64,000 bases of DNA from an uncultured Verrucomicrobiae bacterium (GCA_937770485.1 CALJHX010000020.1:62001-126000), one strand, 5' to 3'; shown: positions 44,049 to 53,756, numbered from the stretch's first letter. Program-made: numbers and translations. The notes: generated by a model not told the origin, from the sequence alone.

Positions 44049-44808
44049 TCAATTACAGCAGACTGATGCGGCGGTGGAGCGGGAGTTTCTCTACCCCTCA
44101 AAGCGCCGACCGCACTACCTCGAGCGAGTGAGTATCGTGCAGGCGATCAGGGAGTTGCGTCACCGCGTGAAACCGGGGCGGCTACTCGACGTCGGCTGCG
44201 GAATGAAGCCTTACGAGAGCCTGTTGACGCAGCGCGGCAGTCGCTACTACGGCACCGACTGGCCCGTGTCGATGGAGGGCTCGTACGGCGACTTGACCCG
44301 CGCCGATTTTTTCTCGGATAGCATGGTGCTCCCGTTCCGCGAGGGGACATTCGACACGGTCATCAGCACGCAGATGCTCGAGCATGTGCGGCATCCGGAG
44401 ATCGTCATTCCGGAAATGGCCCGCGTCCTCAAGCCGGACGGCATCCTGATTCTTTCCGCCCCGATGACATGGCCGCTGCACGAGGAGCCCTTCGATTATT
44501 ATCGGTACACCCTCCACGGCCTGCGGCATTTGCTGAAGGAAGCCGACTTCGAGATTCTCGACGAGATCCGCCGGGGCAACAACTGGACGACAATGGCGCA
44601 AATGTTCCTCGATACGCAGCTCGGCAACCTCGGCCAGCGATTGCCGGAAAGACTTTACTCGACGATGGTGAGTCTCGCGGTCAACCACGCCTGCTCGGCG
44701 ATCAACCTCTTCAAGCCAGTGCGCCGCCTCTGCCTTGGCTGGGTGGTTGCAGCAAGAAAAATGTCCGCCGGGGAACCTCCCCCAGCGGACATCAAAAGCG
44801 TTGTGTGA
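44041..44808 (+). CDS. Class I SAM-dependent methyltransferase
   Basis: The 255-residue protein has motif I LLDVGCGMKPYESLL, an acidic end of strand 2 (YYGTDWP), DTVISTQMLEHVRHPE and LKPDGILILSAPMTWPLHEE, the Methyltransf_11 type often found with glycosyltransferases in surface-polysaccharide clusters. The substrate is unknown. It overlaps the glycosyltransferase by 8 bases, so the two likely act together. Its last codons form part of a hairpin that terminates the opposite-strand gene. Confidence 0.85.
   Translation: MNDQLQQTDAAVEREFLYPSKRRPHYLERVSIVQAIRELRHRVKPGRLLDVGCGMKPYESLLTQRGSRYYGTDWPVSMEGSYGDLTRADFFSDSMVLPFREGTFDTVISTQMLEHVRHPEIVIPEMARVLKPDGILILSAPMTWPLHEEPFDYYRYTLHGLRHLLKEADFEILDEIRRGNNWTTMAQMFLDTQLGNLGQRLPERLYSTMVSLAVNHACSAINLFKPVRRLCLGWVVAARKMSAGEPPPADIKSVV
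44751..44792 (-). terminator. Rho-independent terminator for the 205-residue protein gene, inside the methyltransferase 3' end
   Basis: ATGTCCGC (44761-44768) pairs with GCGGACAT (44785-44792), with an inner GGGG/CCCC pairing and a short loop. On the minus strand the stem is followed by TTTTCTTGCT (44760-44751). The stem is made from methyltransferase codons. Confidence 0.75.
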
Positions 44809-44819
44809 TGACGGGCCGA

Positions 44820-45437
44820 CTAACCCTGGTAAACGCCTGTCTTCCAGTTTTTCCCGCCCATGGTCCGCTCAATGGACTTGAGGTTACTGCGGCGGCTGGT
44901 CAGCGCATTGTCTACCTCTCGCGATGCCATGGTCCAGTTAATCTTGTGTAGGCTCTCCACGAACCGTTTCTTGTCCGTGAACTGGGCGGTGGCGCTGCGC
45001 AGCGAATAGCCGTTGGCCTTCAGCCGGACAATCGACATCTTACGCAGCATCGTCAGCGGCTGCCTTGGCTTGCCTAGCGCCGGCTTGCGGAGGAGCCTGC
45101 CGTTCTTTTCCTGGGTGTCGAGCCAGCCGCCAAACTGATTTATCAACTCCTCGCGCGGCTGAGACCAGTCGATCAGGAAGTTGTGCGGTTCCTCAAATGG
45201 CATCGCCTTGCCACTGGCCTTGCCTAGTTCGACAATGCCCGAGGCACTGCCCTTTTGGCTTTTGCCACCGGCGGCCAAGGCCTTGCGGCACTCGGCAGAT
45301 TTCAGAAAGGGCTCCTTGCCGCTTCCAAGTTCACGATCCAATTCCCATTGCATGGCCCGATGGACCAAGGTTCGTGGGGCTTTTTCCAAAACGGAAAAAT
45401 CCCATTCTTCACTTGCTAGTTGTTTTTTTTTGCTCAT
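44820..45437 (-). CDS. Hypothetical protein, WDFS/W-E-(R/Y)-A-R-E type family
   Basis: I recognise no function. The 205-residue basic protein begins MSKKKQLASEEWDFSVLEKA and then has MQWELDRELGSGKEPFL. Similar openings (W-D-F-S ... L-W-E-x-x-R-E) occur in small proteins of unknown role in planctomycetes and verrucomicrobia, so a lineage family is likely. The C-terminal half is rich in Lys, Arg and helices (KMSIVRLKANGYSLRSATAQ), which would suit nucleic-acid binding. Codons 3-5 are AAA AAA AAA, an A9 run at 45423-45431. A low-GC region and an inverted repeat (45467-45484) lie upstream. Confidence 0.65.
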   Translation of the reverse strand: MSKKKQLASEEWDFSVLEKAPRTLVHRAMQWELDRELGSGKEPFLKSAECRKALAAGGKSQKGSASGIVELGKASGKAMPFEEPHNFLIDWSQPREELINQFGGWLDTQEKNGRLLRKPALGKPRQPLTMLRKMSIVRLKANGYSLRSATAQFTDKKRFVESLHKINWTMASREVDNALTSRRSNLKSIERTMGGKNWKTGVYQG

Positions 45438-45466
45438 TGCTCAGTGCTCAGTTTTATTTAATATTA

Positions 45467-45484
45467 GTGTATAAAAATATACAC
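45467..45484. promoter_or_regulatory. Inverted repeat upstream of the 205-residue protein gene
   Basis: GTGTATA-AAAA-TATACAC, a perfect 7-bp inverted repeat in an AT-rich region about 30 bases before the start codon, in the position of an operator or a -10 element. Three TGCTCA heptads (45431-45451) overlap the start codon. Confidence 0.45.
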
Positions 45485-45616
45485 GCATTCCCGTGAGGGG
45501 AGAGGTTTATTGCGATTTATTACTAATTCGTCAACCCCTCAACAGATTTAAAATTAGCACTTTCTTTTCATTATACAAATACATTTTTCATATATCTAAC
45601 TTACTGCTAAATCCAC

Positions 45617-45645
45617 TTGATTCCCAAACCTCTTTACCTTAATAA
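45617..45645 (+). promoter_or_regulatory. Predicted sigma-70 promoter of sucCD
   Basis: TTGATT (45617-45622), 17-base spacer, TAATAA (45640-45645). Transcription would start about 45652, leaving a leader of about 24 bases with a GGGAG Shine-Dalgarno before the sucC ATG. The surrounding 238 bases (45438-45675) are AT-rich and hold no gene. Confidence 0.7.
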
Positions 45646-45675
45646 TTACGACCGCCTTTTCGGCGACTGGGAGAA

Positions 45676-46881
45676 ATGAACCTTCACGAATACCAAGCCA
45701 AGCAACTGCTCGCGCGCCACGGGGTCGAAGTCCCTGGGGGCCAACCCTGTACGACCGCCGGCGAGGCGCGCTCCATCGCCGAGGGGCTCTTCGCCGCCGG
45801 CCAGGAAATGGTCGTGCTCAAGATCCAGATTCACTCTGGCGGCCGGGGCAAGGGCGTGTTCAAGGACGGCTTTAAGGGCGGCGTGCACCTATGCAAGTCG
45901 GCCGACGACGTCCACGAAAAAGCCAAGGCCATGCTCGGCAACACCATCGTCACCAAGCAGACCGGCGAGGCTGGGCGGCAGGTTTACACCCTGCTCGTTG
46001 CCAGCGGCGAGAAGATCGTCGATGAATTTTACCTCGCCGTGCTGCTAGACCGCGAAACCTCCCAGCCTCTCATTATGGCCAGTCGCGAGGGCGGCGTCGA
46101 CATCGAGGAGGTTGCCGAGACCAATCCCGGCGCCATCGTCAAGCTGAACGTCGATCCCCTACTTGGCCTGCAACCGTTCCAGGCCCGCAACTTGGCCAAG
46201 GCGCTTGGCCTGAGCGGCAAACTCATTCACTCCGGGGCCAAGCTCATCGCCGGCGTTTACAAAACGTGGTGGGAGTGCGACGCCTCGATGGTCGAGATCA
46301 ACCCGCTCTGCATCGTCGAGAGCCCGGACGGCTCTCAAAAAATCGCCGCCGTCGATGCCAAGATTTCCATCGATGCCAACGCGCTATACCGGCACAAGGA
46401 CATCGCCGAGATGCGAGACCTCAACGAGGAAGCTGAACTTGAGGTCGAGGCGAGCAAGTTTGACCTCAACTACATCAAACTCGACGGCTCCGTCGCCTGC
46501 CTTGTCAACGGCGCCGGTCTGGCCATGGCCACGATGGACGCCATCAAACATTACGGCGGTGAGCCCGCAAATTTCCTCGACGTCGGTGGCAGCGCGTCAA
46601 CAGAGCAAGTGACAGCTGCGTTCCAGATCGTCCTCAAAGATCCCAACGTTAAAGCAATCCTCGTCAACATTTTCGGCGGTATCATGAACTGCAACACCAT
46701 CGCCGAAGGCGTCGTCGCAGCCGCGGAGACCACCCATCTAAAGTTGCCGCTCATCGTCCGTCTCGAAGGCAACAACGTCGCCGCCGGCCGCAAGACCCTC
46801 GCCGACTCCGGCCTCACACTCATCGGTGCAGACAGCATGTCCGACGCCGCCAAAAAAGTCGTCGCCGAGGCCGCTGCATAA
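45676..46881 (+). CDS. sucC: Succinyl-CoA ligase [ADP/GDP-forming], beta subunit
   Basis: SucC with SucD converts succinyl-CoA to succinate, making ATP or GTP in the TCA cycle. The 401-residue product has the ATP-grasp domain ([32 protein letters not shown]), [10 protein letters not shown], and the C-terminal ligase domain [20 protein letters not shown] and [13 protein letters not shown]. Length is slightly above the 388 of E. coli. A ribosome-binding site GGGAG precedes the ATG. sucD follows 24 bases later. The single palindrome copy at 46192 reads RNLAKALGL in a loop; the rest of the TCA block is free of it. Confidence 0.97.
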   Translation: MNLHEYQAKQLLARHGVEVPGGQPCTTAGEARSIAEGLFAAGQEMVVLKIQIHSGGRGKGVFKDGFKGGVHLCKSADDVHEKAKAMLGNTIVTKQTGEAGRQVYTLLVASGEKIVDEFYLAVLLDRETSQPLIMASREGGVDIEEVAETNPGAIVKLNVDPLLGLQPFQARNLAKALGLSGKLIHSGAKLIAGVYKTWWECDASMVEINPLCIVESPDGSQKIAAVDAKISIDANALYRHKDIAEMRDLNEEAELEVEASKFDLNYIKLDGSVACLVNGAGLAMATMDAIKHYGGEPANFLDVGGSASTEQVTAAFQIVLKDPNVKAILVNIFGGIMNCNTIAEGVVAAAETTHLKLPLIVRLEGNNVAAGRKTLADSGLTLIGADSMSDAAKKVVAEAAA

Positions 46882-46905
46882 CTCCAACCTGGATTTCACA
46901 ACAAC

Positions 46906-47796
46906 ATGGCAATTCTCGTCAAACCAGACACCAAAGTCCTTGTCCAAGGCATCACCGGCAGCTTCGGCGGTCGACACACCCAGCTAAGCCTCAAGTACGG
47001 CTCGCAAATCGTCGCCGGCGTCACCCCCGGAAAAGCCGGCCAAAAATTCGAGGACACCGTTCCTATTTTCGACGGCGTCGCCGAGGCTGTCAAAGAAACC
47101 AGTGCCACGGCCTCCGCGATTTTTGTTCCGCCGCCCTTCGCCGCCGATGCCATCCTCGAGGCAGTCGATGCCGGGCTCGAGTTGGTCGTCGCCATCACCG
47201 AGGGCATCCCCGTGCGCGACATGATTGAAGTCAAAGCCGCGATCAACGGATCGGCAACCCGACTGATCGGCCCGAACTGTCCCGGTGTCGTCACCCCCGG
47301 CACAGGCAAGGATTCCCACGGCGGCTGCCGTATTGGCATCGCCCCCGGCTACATCCACAAGGCGGGCGACATCGGCGTCGTCAGCCGCAGCGGCACACTC
47401 ACCTACGAGGCCGTGTGGCAACTCACCTGCAACGATCTCGGCCAATCGACCTGCGTCGGCATTGGCGGCGACCCCGTCCCCGGCAGCACACACCTCGACA
47501 TCATCAAACTCTTCAACGACGACCCCGACACGCGCGGCATCATCATGATCGGCGAGATCGGCGGCTCCGCCGAGGAGGAAGCCGCCGAGTGGATCAAGGA
47601 AAACTGCAAAAAACCGGTCGCCGGATTCATCGCCGGAACGACAGCACCTCCGGGCCGGCGCATGGGCCACGCCGGAGCCATCATCAGCGGAGGCAAAGGT
47701 ACCGCCGAAGCCAAGATTGCAGCGATGGAAGACGCCGGAATCAGCGTCGCAGAGACCCCCTCCCAAATGGCCGAGGCCCTAATCAAAATCCTCTAA
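46906..47796 (+). CDS. sucD: Succinyl-CoA ligase, alpha subunit
   Basis: SucD binds CoA and carries the phosphohistidine. The 296-residue product has the CoA-binding [20 protein letters not shown], the [15 protein letters not shown] block and the catalytic His in [19 protein letters not shown]. Length is normal (E. coli 289). It follows sucC in an operon. No TTGGCCAA copy is present. It converges on the half-length carB, whose stop is 10 bases away. Confidence 0.97.
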   Translation: MAILVKPDTKVLVQGITGSFGGRHTQLSLKYGSQIVAGVTPGKAGQKFEDTVPIFDGVAEAVKETSATASAIFVPPPFAADAILEAVDAGLELVVAITEGIPVRDMIEVKAAINGSATRLIGPNCPGVVTPGTGKDSHGGCRIGIAPGYIHKAGDIGVVSRSGTLTYEAVWQLTCNDLGQSTCVGIGGDPVPGSTHLDIIKLFNDDPDTRGIIMIGEIGGSAEEEAAEWIKENCKKPVAGFIAGTTAPPGRRMGHAGAIISGGKGTAEAKIAAMEDAGISVAETPSQMAEALIKIL

Positions 47797-47806
47797 GACC
47801 AAGCGC

Positions 47807-49309
47807 TCAGGCGGACTTGGCCAGTTCTTCCTCGAAGTCGACGATTTCCTTGATCTGGGTGAGGAACCAGCGGTCGATTTTTGTGAGGTCGAATATCTCG
47901 TCGATGCTGAAACCGGCACGCAGCGCGTGCCTCAGGAAGAATACCCGCTCGGCGTTCGGCACACTGAGTTTTTGCGTGATGACTTCGCGCGGCAGGATGT
48001 CGCGGTCGCCGTACACGTCCTGGCCAATTCGCCATGGTTTGCCGTCGCCACCCAAACCGGATCGCCCGACCTCGAGTGAGCGCAGCGCCTTTTGCAACGA
48101 CTCCTTGAATGTGCGACCGATGGCCATCGCCTCGCCGACCGATTTCATCTGCGTGTTCAGCGTCGGGTCGGCGGTGGGGAATTTCTCGAACGCGAACCGC
48201 GGCACCTTGACGACAACGTAGTCGATGGTCGGCTCGAAGCAGGCCGGGGTCTCGCGGGTGATGTCGTTACGAATCTCCTCGAGCAGATACCCGACTGCGA
48301 GCTTGGCCGCGAACTTGGCGATCGGGAACCCAGTCGCCTTCGAGGCCAGCGCCGAAGAGCGTGAAACGCGTGGGTTCATCTCGATGATCGTCAACCGTCC
48401 GTTGTCCGGGTTGACCGCAAACTGGATGTTCGAACCGCCGGTCTCGACACCTATCTCACGGATTACCGCGAACGACGCGTCGCGCATGATTTGGTACTCC
48501 TTGTCGGTGAGTGTCTGCGTCGGGGCAACGGTAATCGAATCGCCGGTATGCACACCCATCGGATCGAAGTTTTCGATCGAGCAGATGATCACACAGTTGT
48601 CGGCACGGTCGCGCATAACCTCCATCTCGAATTCCTTCCAGCCAAGCAGCGACTCCTCGACGAGCACCTCGGTGACCGGCGACAAATCGAGGCCGTGCTT
48701 GATCATTTCCTCGAACTCGTCGCGATTGTACGCGATGCCGCCGCCGGTGCCGCCGAGCGTGTAGGCCGGCCGGATGATGAGCGGGAGTTTCCCGATGTCC
48801 CCGGCGATCTCCAGCGCCTCCTCGAGCGTGTGCGCTACGCCACTGGACGGCACGTCGAGGTCAATCCGGATCATGGCGTCCTTGAAAAGCTGGCGGTCCT
48901 CACCTCGCTCGATCGCCTCGGCGTTGGCCCCGATCATCTCGATGTCCAAGCGCTCAAGCACACCGCTGCGGTGCAACGACATTGCGATGTTTAGCGCAGT
49001 CTGCCCGCCGAGCGTCGGCAGCAGGACGAGCTTCCCTCCCACTCCGCTCTGCTCAATAGTTTCCAACTCACGGACGATGATTTTCTCGACGCACTCCGGC
49101 GTGATCGGCTCGATGTAAGTGCGATCGGCGAAATCCGGGTCGGTCATGATGGTGGCCGGGTTGGAGTTGACGAGCACGACGCGGTAGCCCTCCTCCTTGA
49201 GAGCCTTGCACGCCTGCGTTCCGGAGTAGTCGAATTCGCAGGCCTGCCCGATGATGATCGGGCCGGCGCCAATGATTAAAACTGTGTTGATGTCAGTGCG
49301 CTTCGGCAT
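47807..49309 (-). CDS. carB: Carbamoyl-phosphate synthase large subunit, N-terminal half only (split carB)
   Basis: The 500-residue product (ATG at 49309, [20 protein letters not shown]) contains the first ATP-grasp domain of CarB, which makes carboxy-phosphate and carbamate from bicarbonate, ammonia and [54 protein letters not shown], and [20 protein letters not shown]. It ends cleanly in the oligomerisation region ([20 protein letters not shown]), at about half the normal 1070 residues. The second ATP-grasp and the MGS-like domain are not in the window. Separate half-genes are known in some archaea and in Aquifex. The reading frame shows no damage. Confidence 0.9.
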   Translation of the reverse strand: MPKRTDINTVLIIGAGPIIIGQACEFDYSGTQACKALKEEGYRVVLVNSNPATIMTDPDFADRTYIEPITPECVEKIIVRELETIEQSGVGGKLVLLPTLGGQTALNIAMSLHRSGVLERLDIEMIGANAEAIERGEDRQLFKDAMIRIDLDVPSSGVAHTLEEALEIAGDIGKLPLIIRPAYTLGGTGGGIAYNRDEFEEMIKHGLDLSPVTEVLVEESLLGWKEFEMEVMRDRADNCVIICSIENFDPMGVHTGDSITVAPTQTLTDKEYQIMRDASFAVIREIGVETGGSNIQFAVNPDNGRLTIIEMNPRVSRSSALASKATGFPIAKFAAKLAVGYLLEEIRNDITRETPACFEPTIDYVVVKVPRFAFEKFPTADPTLNTQMKSVGEAMAIGRTFKESLQKALRSLEVGRSGLGGDGKPWRIGQDVYGDRDILPREVITQKLSVPNAERVFFLRHALRAGFSIDEIFDLTKIDRWFLTQIKEIVDFEEELAKSA

Positions 49310-49371
49310 CCAAGTGGCGACAACGTAAACCAAGCCGCGCTCGCAGTCGAATCTTCACACAAATTACCCGG

Positions 49372-49746
49372 TCAGGCAGTTTTACGGAGTGATTGGCCGA
49401 GCAGGAAACCGAGACATGTGCCGAGCAGGCACAGCGCGACCGACAGCAGCATATTCCCACCGGCCTTGAGCCAGGCCTGTTGGTGCATCAACTCAAACGT
49501 CTCTAGACTGAAGGTGGAAAACGTCGTGAAGCCGCCGCAGAAACCGGCCATCAAAAACAACCCTGCCGGCCGGCTTTTTTGCTCCGCATCGAACAATCCG
49601 GCACAAATGCCGATGACGAGCGAGCCGAGGATGTTGACCAGCAGCGTACCGTACGGGAAGGAGTCTAACCGCGCCAGCGCCTGGCCAAGGCCAAACCGCC
49701 CCACGCTGCCCAGCGCGCCACCCAATGCCACCATCAACCAAGTCAT
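49372..49746 (-). CDS. crcB: Fluoride exporter CrcB/Fluc
   Basis: The 124-residue protein has four hydrophobic segments and the Fluc signatures GGALGSVGRFGLG, the conserved Asn in LLVNILGSLVIG, and GFCGGFTTFSTFSLE, which line the two fluoride pores of the dimeric channel. It is the usual length. The start lies 11 bases after the stop of the flavoprotein gene upstream, so it is likely in that transcript; I see no fluoride riboswitch here. It protects the cell from fluoride. Confidence 0.93.
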   Translation of the reverse strand: MTWLMVALGGALGSVGRFGLGQALARLDSFPYGTLLVNILGSLVIGICAGLFDAEQKSRPAGLFLMAGFCGGFTTFSTFSLETFELMHQQAWLKAGGNMLLSVALCLLGTCLGFLLGQSLRKTA

Positions 49747-49757
49747 TGCGGCGCCAA

Positions 49758-51272
49758 CTATAGCAACTGCTCGCGCAGAAGCATCTCCCGAATTGCGTCC
49801 GTGCTCGAGCCGAGCTTGCTCGCCCCCGCGAACAAGTCTCCTGTCGCGACCGGATACCAGTTGCGCTTGGCCGGATCGGCCAGCCCAGCGACGTTAAACG
49901 GCTCGATCACATCTCGAATTTTCGCCAACAGTTCGTCACGCTTGTCCAGACGGACGACCGACTCGCAAATCTCTCGCGTCGCCGGGCCGAATTCCGGATG
50001 CTCGCACAGCAAAAACGACTCGGCTAACTCCGGCTTACCCAAGCTATGCGCCGTCTCCGAAAAACTCACCGCGGCAAAGTAAACCTGCGTGAGCGCCGCG
50101 AACAATCCGAAGTCACCCATGCTCGCATACAGCGCACCGACCAGCCGCGAAACTTGGGCAAGCTCGGTCACTGTTCGACGCTCGTAACCAGCCAACGCCG
50201 ACGTGCTTGACTCGTCGCCGAGCAGCTTACCCAAGCGCTTGATCCCGAGCAGCGTCAGCGGGAAGCCGGTTGATAACAGCGGATCCACAAACCCCGCCGA
50301 CGACGGCAATAGCGCCCAGCGTGCGCCGGTGATTTGAGCGCTGCAAAACGACAACTCGGGCGCGAACACAAACCCACCCACCGGCTCGGCGGCGGCGAAC
50401 TGTTTGGCCAACGACGGCAGCTTGGCCAACAGCCGTTGCCAGCCGGACGCACCCTCGGCCAAGCCCAACTCGGCGGCGCGCTCGCCCGTTGCCGCGACCC
50501 CCGCGCTGGTGATGCCGTTGTTGAATTTCAGCACCCAAACCCAGCCGCCGTCGAACACGTGATGCACAGCCGCCGACTCCACCGGATACGGCGCGCCCTC
50601 CTCACTTGGCCAAGCGCCGACGTTTTTGAAATGCGCGAACAATCCGCTCGTCGCCGGTATCAGCGGCAACTCGCGGTTAGCCAAGCCAAGTGTGCGGTGC
50701 AGCCAACCGCGCGGCCCGGTGGCATCGATCACGAAGCCGGCGTGAAACCGCACCGACCCGCCGTTTCGCCGTCCGGAAAGCGTCACGCCGTCCGGTTGCT
50801 CGTCAAAACTCGTCAATTCAGTTTGGTCGAAATACTCGACGCCGAGTCGCTGTGCCTCGTTGACCAAGTGGTGATCGAAGTCGGCGCGAAACCAGTGCGT
50901 GTCGGCGACCTCGTCGCGCGGGCTGGCGGCAACGAGAAGTTGGTTTCGCCGCTGCTCATCGTCGCTGAACGACTGGCCAAGCGTGTGGTGAAAAAAGGAA
51001 AATCCGCGCTTGAGGCCGCAGCCGATTCCCGGGTGTTCGCGCTGCCACTCACCCCAGCGGCGGAATGGCAAAAGTTGCGGCAAATCATGTTCCTCGGCGA
51101 GTTGCTTCAACAGCAAACTGGCCAGCGGCGTGGACGACTCGCCGATCGCGAAGCGCGGATGCGTGCCCCGCTCGATCAGCACGACCGAGCGGCCCAGCCG
51201 CCGGGCCACCATCGCCATCAGCGCCCCGCCAAAACCGCCCCCCACAATCGCAATGTCTACTTTGTGTTCCAC
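49758..51272 (-). CDS. FAD-dependent oxidoreductase, halogenase/geranylgeranyl-reductase-like
   Basis: Start taken as GTG at 51272 (VEHKVDIAIVGGGFGGALMA), giving 504 residues; the 28 codons before it show no similarity. The Rossmann GxGxxG is intact and is followed by the GESSTPLAS block, like the GESTxP motif of flavin-dependent tryptophan halogenases and related monooxygenases. The middle contains GGWVWVLKFNNGITSAGV and a second dinucleotide signature (FVIDATGPRGWLHR). The halogenase WxWxIP motif is absent, so halogenation is unlikely; hydroxylation, epoxidation or reduction is more plausible. Three palindrome copies (50404, 50422, 50606) read LAK, LAK and AWPS. crcB follows. Confidence 0.8.
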   Translation of the reverse strand: MEHKVDIAIVGGGFGGALMAMVARRLGRSVVLIERGTHPRFAIGESSTPLASLLLKQLAEEHDLPQLLPFRRWGEWQREHPGIGCGLKRGFSFFHHTLGQSFSDDEQRRNQLLVAASPRDEVADTHWFRADFDHHLVNEAQRLGVEYFDQTELTSFDEQPDGVTLSGRRNGGSVRFHAGFVIDATGPRGWLHRTLGLANRELPLIPATSGLFAHFKNVGAWPSEEGAPYPVESAAVHHVFDGGWVWVLKFNNGITSAGVAATGERAAELGLAEGASGWQRLLAKLPSLAKQFAAAEPVGGFVFAPELSFCSAQITGARWALLPSSAGFVDPLLSTGFPLTLLGIKRLGKLLGDESSTSALAGYERRTVTELAQVSRLVGALYASMGDFGLFAALTQVYFAAVSFSETAHSLGKPELAESFLLCEHPEFGPATREICESVVRLDKRDELLAKIRDVIEPFNVAGLADPAKRNWYPVATGDLFAGASKLGSSTDAIREMLLREQLL

Positions 51273-51506
51273 TCCGTTGAGGCAAGGTAGCAGAAAGCCA
51301 AGGCGGCTCCAAAGTGAATGCTCGTTGCACTTGGTCAAGGGAGGGGCAAGTTCCACCTTGCCCCATTTTAGAAGTTAATTTGGGACGAGGTGCAGCTCGT
51401 ACCTCCTGGGAAGATTCCGGCGAGACGCGTGCGCTCCCCATTTCCTGATATTTTCAAAGGTCTCGCGTTGCGCTTGGGCAGGCGTGGGGATAGCGTCAGC
51501 AGCCGC
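51273..51506. promoter_or_regulatory. Divergent control region with a strong hairpin
   Basis: Between the flavoprotein and the SGNH gene. GGGGCAAG (51343-51350) pairs with CTTGCCCC (51357-51364), loop of six; no T run follows on either strand, so it is more likely a structured leader or protein-binding site than a terminator. No gene is supported in these 234 bases. Confidence 0.5.
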
Positions 51507-52709
51507 ATGATTCAACTGACTCGCACCGTTTTTTCCGTCATCATTTTTTTGTTCACGCTCGGCCTTGGCCAAACGGCCGGTATGGAGGCCAACCGCAACG
51601 TAAAACTGCGTGGAGGGCTGCAGAACTCGCGCATCCAGTTTGAGCAAAAAAAGACCGGGCGCGTCGCGTTCATCGGCGGATCGATCACGCAGATGAACGG
51701 CTATCGACCGATGGTCAGCGACTGGCTGCAGGCACGGTTTCCTAACACCCAATTTGAATTTATCAATGCCGGAATCTCTTCGACGGACTCGCAGACGGGG
51801 GCGTTCCGGCTCGGCGACCATGTGCTGGCCAAGGGTCGAATCGACCTGCTGTTTGTAGAGTTCGCGGTGAACGACGACCAGGACGCGCGGCACTCGCGGC
51901 GCGGCTGCATCCTCGGAATGGAGGGCATTATCCGGCAGGCACGGCTCCGGCAGCCGTTGTGCGACCTGGTGGTGACGCACTTCGTCAATCCGCCGATGCT
52001 TGAGCAGATTCAATCCGGCCAAGTGCCGGCGGCGATCAAGGCGCACGAGGATGTGCTCCGGCATTACAACGTGTCGTCAGTGTATCTGGCGCGCGAGGTG
52101 GCTGACCGTATCGCCGCAGACAAACTGACGTGGGCACAGTACGGCGGCACGCATCCGAAGTCGGCCGGAAACGCAGTGGCGGCCGAGTTAATCGGCGAGC
52201 TGCTGAACCGCCGCTGGGCCAAGCCGCTGCCAGTGAACGCGGCCAAGGGCGCGGCGATGCTCCCGGCCAAGCCACTCGACGCGGAAAGTTTTTTTAATGG
52301 CCGGTTCCTTTCGCCCGGCTTGGCCAAGCGCGGCGACGGCTGGACTTGGCATGTGCCGGAGTGGAGGAAAATCCCGGGGAGTTTCCGGGAGACATTCGCC
52401 GGGCTGAAGTTGCTCTGCGGCGGGCGCGCAGGCGGCGAGGTGTCCTTTGAGTTTGAGGGTAAGGGCGTAGGAGTTTACGTGCTGGCAGGGCCGGACGCGG
52501 GGGTACTGGAGGTAAGCATCGACGGTGGGGAATACAAGCCGACGAACCTGTATCATCACTATAGCCGAGGGCTACATTACCCGCGCACGGTGATGTTCGC
52601 CACCGACCTTGCGGCGGGCAAACACGCGATCCGGCTGCGGCTGGCCAAGCCGTCCGGCGATGGGGCCAAGGGGACGGCGGCGCGAATCCTGCAATTTGCG
52701 GTCAATTGA
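51507..52709 (+). CDS. Secreted SGNH/GDSL-type hydrolase with C-terminal jelly-roll domain
   Basis: The 400-residue protein (ATG at 51507) has a signal peptide ending FLFTLGLGQTAG. The SGNH fold shows block I GGSITQMNG (nucleophile Ser), Gly in NAGISSTDS, the Asn of block III in FVEFAVNDDQ, and block V HPKSAGN with Asp missing from the usual DxxH but His present (GGTHPKSAG). Such enzymes are carbohydrate or lipid esterases. Residues from about 270 to 400 form a beta-rich domain (VSFEFEGKGVGVYVLAG, MFATDLAAGKHAIRLRLAK) like a carbohydrate-binding module. Palindrome copies at 51565 (LGQT) and 52320 (LAKRGDG). Confidence 0.82.
   Translation: MIQLTRTVFSVIIFLFTLGLGQTAGMEANRNVKLRGGLQNSRIQFEQKKTGRVAFIGGSITQMNGYRPMVSDWLQARFPNTQFEFINAGISSTDSQTGAFRLGDHVLAKGRIDLLFVEFAVNDDQDARHSRRGCILGMEGIIRQARLRQPLCDLVVTHFVNPPMLEQIQSGQVPAAIKAHEDVLRHYNVSSVYLAREVADRIAADKLTWAQYGGTHPKSAGNAVAAELIGELLNRRWAKPLPVNAAKGAAMLPAKPLDAESFFNGRFLSPGLAKRGDGWTWHVPEWRKIPGSFRETFAGLKLLCGGRAGGEVSFEFEGKGVGVYVLAGPDAGVLEVSIDGGEYKPTNLYHHYSRGLHYPRTVMFATDLAAGKHAIRLRLAKPSGDGAKGTAARILQFAVN
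52318..52329. repeat. GCTTGGCCAAGC palindrome, exact copy (in SGNH hydrolase)
   Basis: Exact 12-mer encoding G-L-A-K-R between the catalytic and jelly-roll domains, a linker position. Confidence 0.9.
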
Positions 52710-52769
52710 CCGGGCAAATTTTCGGTCATTTCGCTTGCAGCACCCAGTTGGGAGTGCCAAATTCTGCCC

Positions 52770-53693
52770 GTGAAGCTATTGTCCAAAGCTAAAACGAAGC
52801 GAGCCTTCACGCTGATTGAGCTGCTGGTGGTGATAGCGATTATTGCCATTCTCGCGGCGCTGCTGCTGCCCGCCCTCGGCAAAGCCAAGCAGACCGCCCA
52901 AGGCATTGCGTGTATGAACAACAACCGGCAGTTGATGCTCGCGTGGAACTTGTTCGCCACCGACAACGAGGGACGCATCCCGTACGCCAGCGCGTATTAT
53001 CAGGAACCGACGGTCAAGTTTTCGTGGTCAGTGGGGACGGTCAACAACCCGACATTCAACGCGAAGGAGAATTACATCTCCAAGGGAGTGATCTACAAAT
53101 ACGTCGGGAACTCAGACGACGTCTTCCGCTGCCCGGCCGACACCTCGATGGTCAAGAACAACAAGGGCAACCTGGTTAAGCGCGAACGTAGCTACAGCAT
53201 GAACATCTTCATGGGCGGCTGGTCCGGCTGGGCGTTCTGGGGGGATCAACAGTGGAAGGTCTACCACAAGCTCGAGGGTATCGGGAATCCTTCCGAGCGA
53301 TTCGTGCTGCTGGACATGCGGCCCAACAGCATTAACGCAGGCAACTATCGCGTCGACATGTCCGGTTGGCCAAACCAGCCGCAACTGCACCGGTTCTGGC
53401 AGGACTACCCCGGTGTATACCACATCGATGCCACGATGTTTTCGTTCGCCGACGGCCACTGCGAAAAGAAACGCTGGCTGGATGAACGCACGAAGAACCC
53501 TCCCGAAGACGCGGCTGGAAACATCCCGAACAACAAGATCTCCACGCCGAACAACAAGGACATGTACTGGATGCAGGAACGCACGACGCGGATGGAATCC
53601 CCGCAAAGAAAATACACCGGGCCGGCCTATGCCTACACAGCAAAACTGGCCGACCATCCTTACTGGGGCTACTGGAAATCTCCTGGGGAATAA
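52770..53693 (+). CDS. Pseudopilin with H-X9-DG signature (copy 1)
   Basis: The 307-residue protein (GTG start at 52770) has the leader [23 protein letters not shown] and the H-X9-DG signature [12 protein letters not shown] (His, nine residues, Asp-Gly) of the prepilin-type processing-associated family abundant in verrucomicrobia and planctomycetes. The soluble part is Trp-rich ([17 protein letters not shown]) and ends in [10 protein letters not shown]. Its function is unknown; it is probably exported and matured by prepilin peptidase. A closely related paralog follows 63 bases downstream. Palindrome copy at 53366 reads GWPNQP. Confidence 0.88.
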   Translation: MKLLSKAKTKRAFTLIELLVVIAIIAILAALLLPALGKAKQTAQGIACMNNNRQLMLAWNLFATDNEGRIPYASAYYQEPTVKFSWSVGTVNNPTFNAKENYISKGVIYKYVGNSDDVFRCPADTSMVKNNKGNLVKRERSYSMNIFMGGWSGWAFWGDQQWKVYHKLEGIGNPSERFVLLDMRPNSINAGNYRVDMSGWPNQPQLHRFWQDYPGVYHIDATMFSFADGHCEKKRWLDERTKNPPEDAAGNIPNNKISTPNNKDMYWMQERTTRMESPQRKYTGPAYAYTAKLADHPYWGYWKSPGE

Positions 53694-53718
53694 CTTGGCA
53701 CTTGGCCAAGCGAGGTGT

Positions 53719-53747
53719 TTGACTTAACACAGGAATCAGGCTAATTT
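53719..53747 (+). promoter_or_regulatory. Predicted promoter of the second H-X9-DG pseudopilin
   Basis: TTGACT (53719-53724), 17-base spacer, TAATTT (53742-53747). Transcription would begin about 53754, three bases before the GTG start, so the mRNA may be leaderless. GTGTT/AACAC inverted repeat at 53715-53730 overlaps the -35. A TTGGCCAA copy at 53702 lies just upstream. Confidence 0.55.
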
Positions 53748-53756
53748 AGATTTCAG

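Noticed and set aside
49758-51272. Tryptophan halogenase
   Set aside because: The GESSTP motif is shared, but the WxWxIP motif and a clear catalytic Lys region are missing, so I call only a flavin-dependent oxidoreductase.
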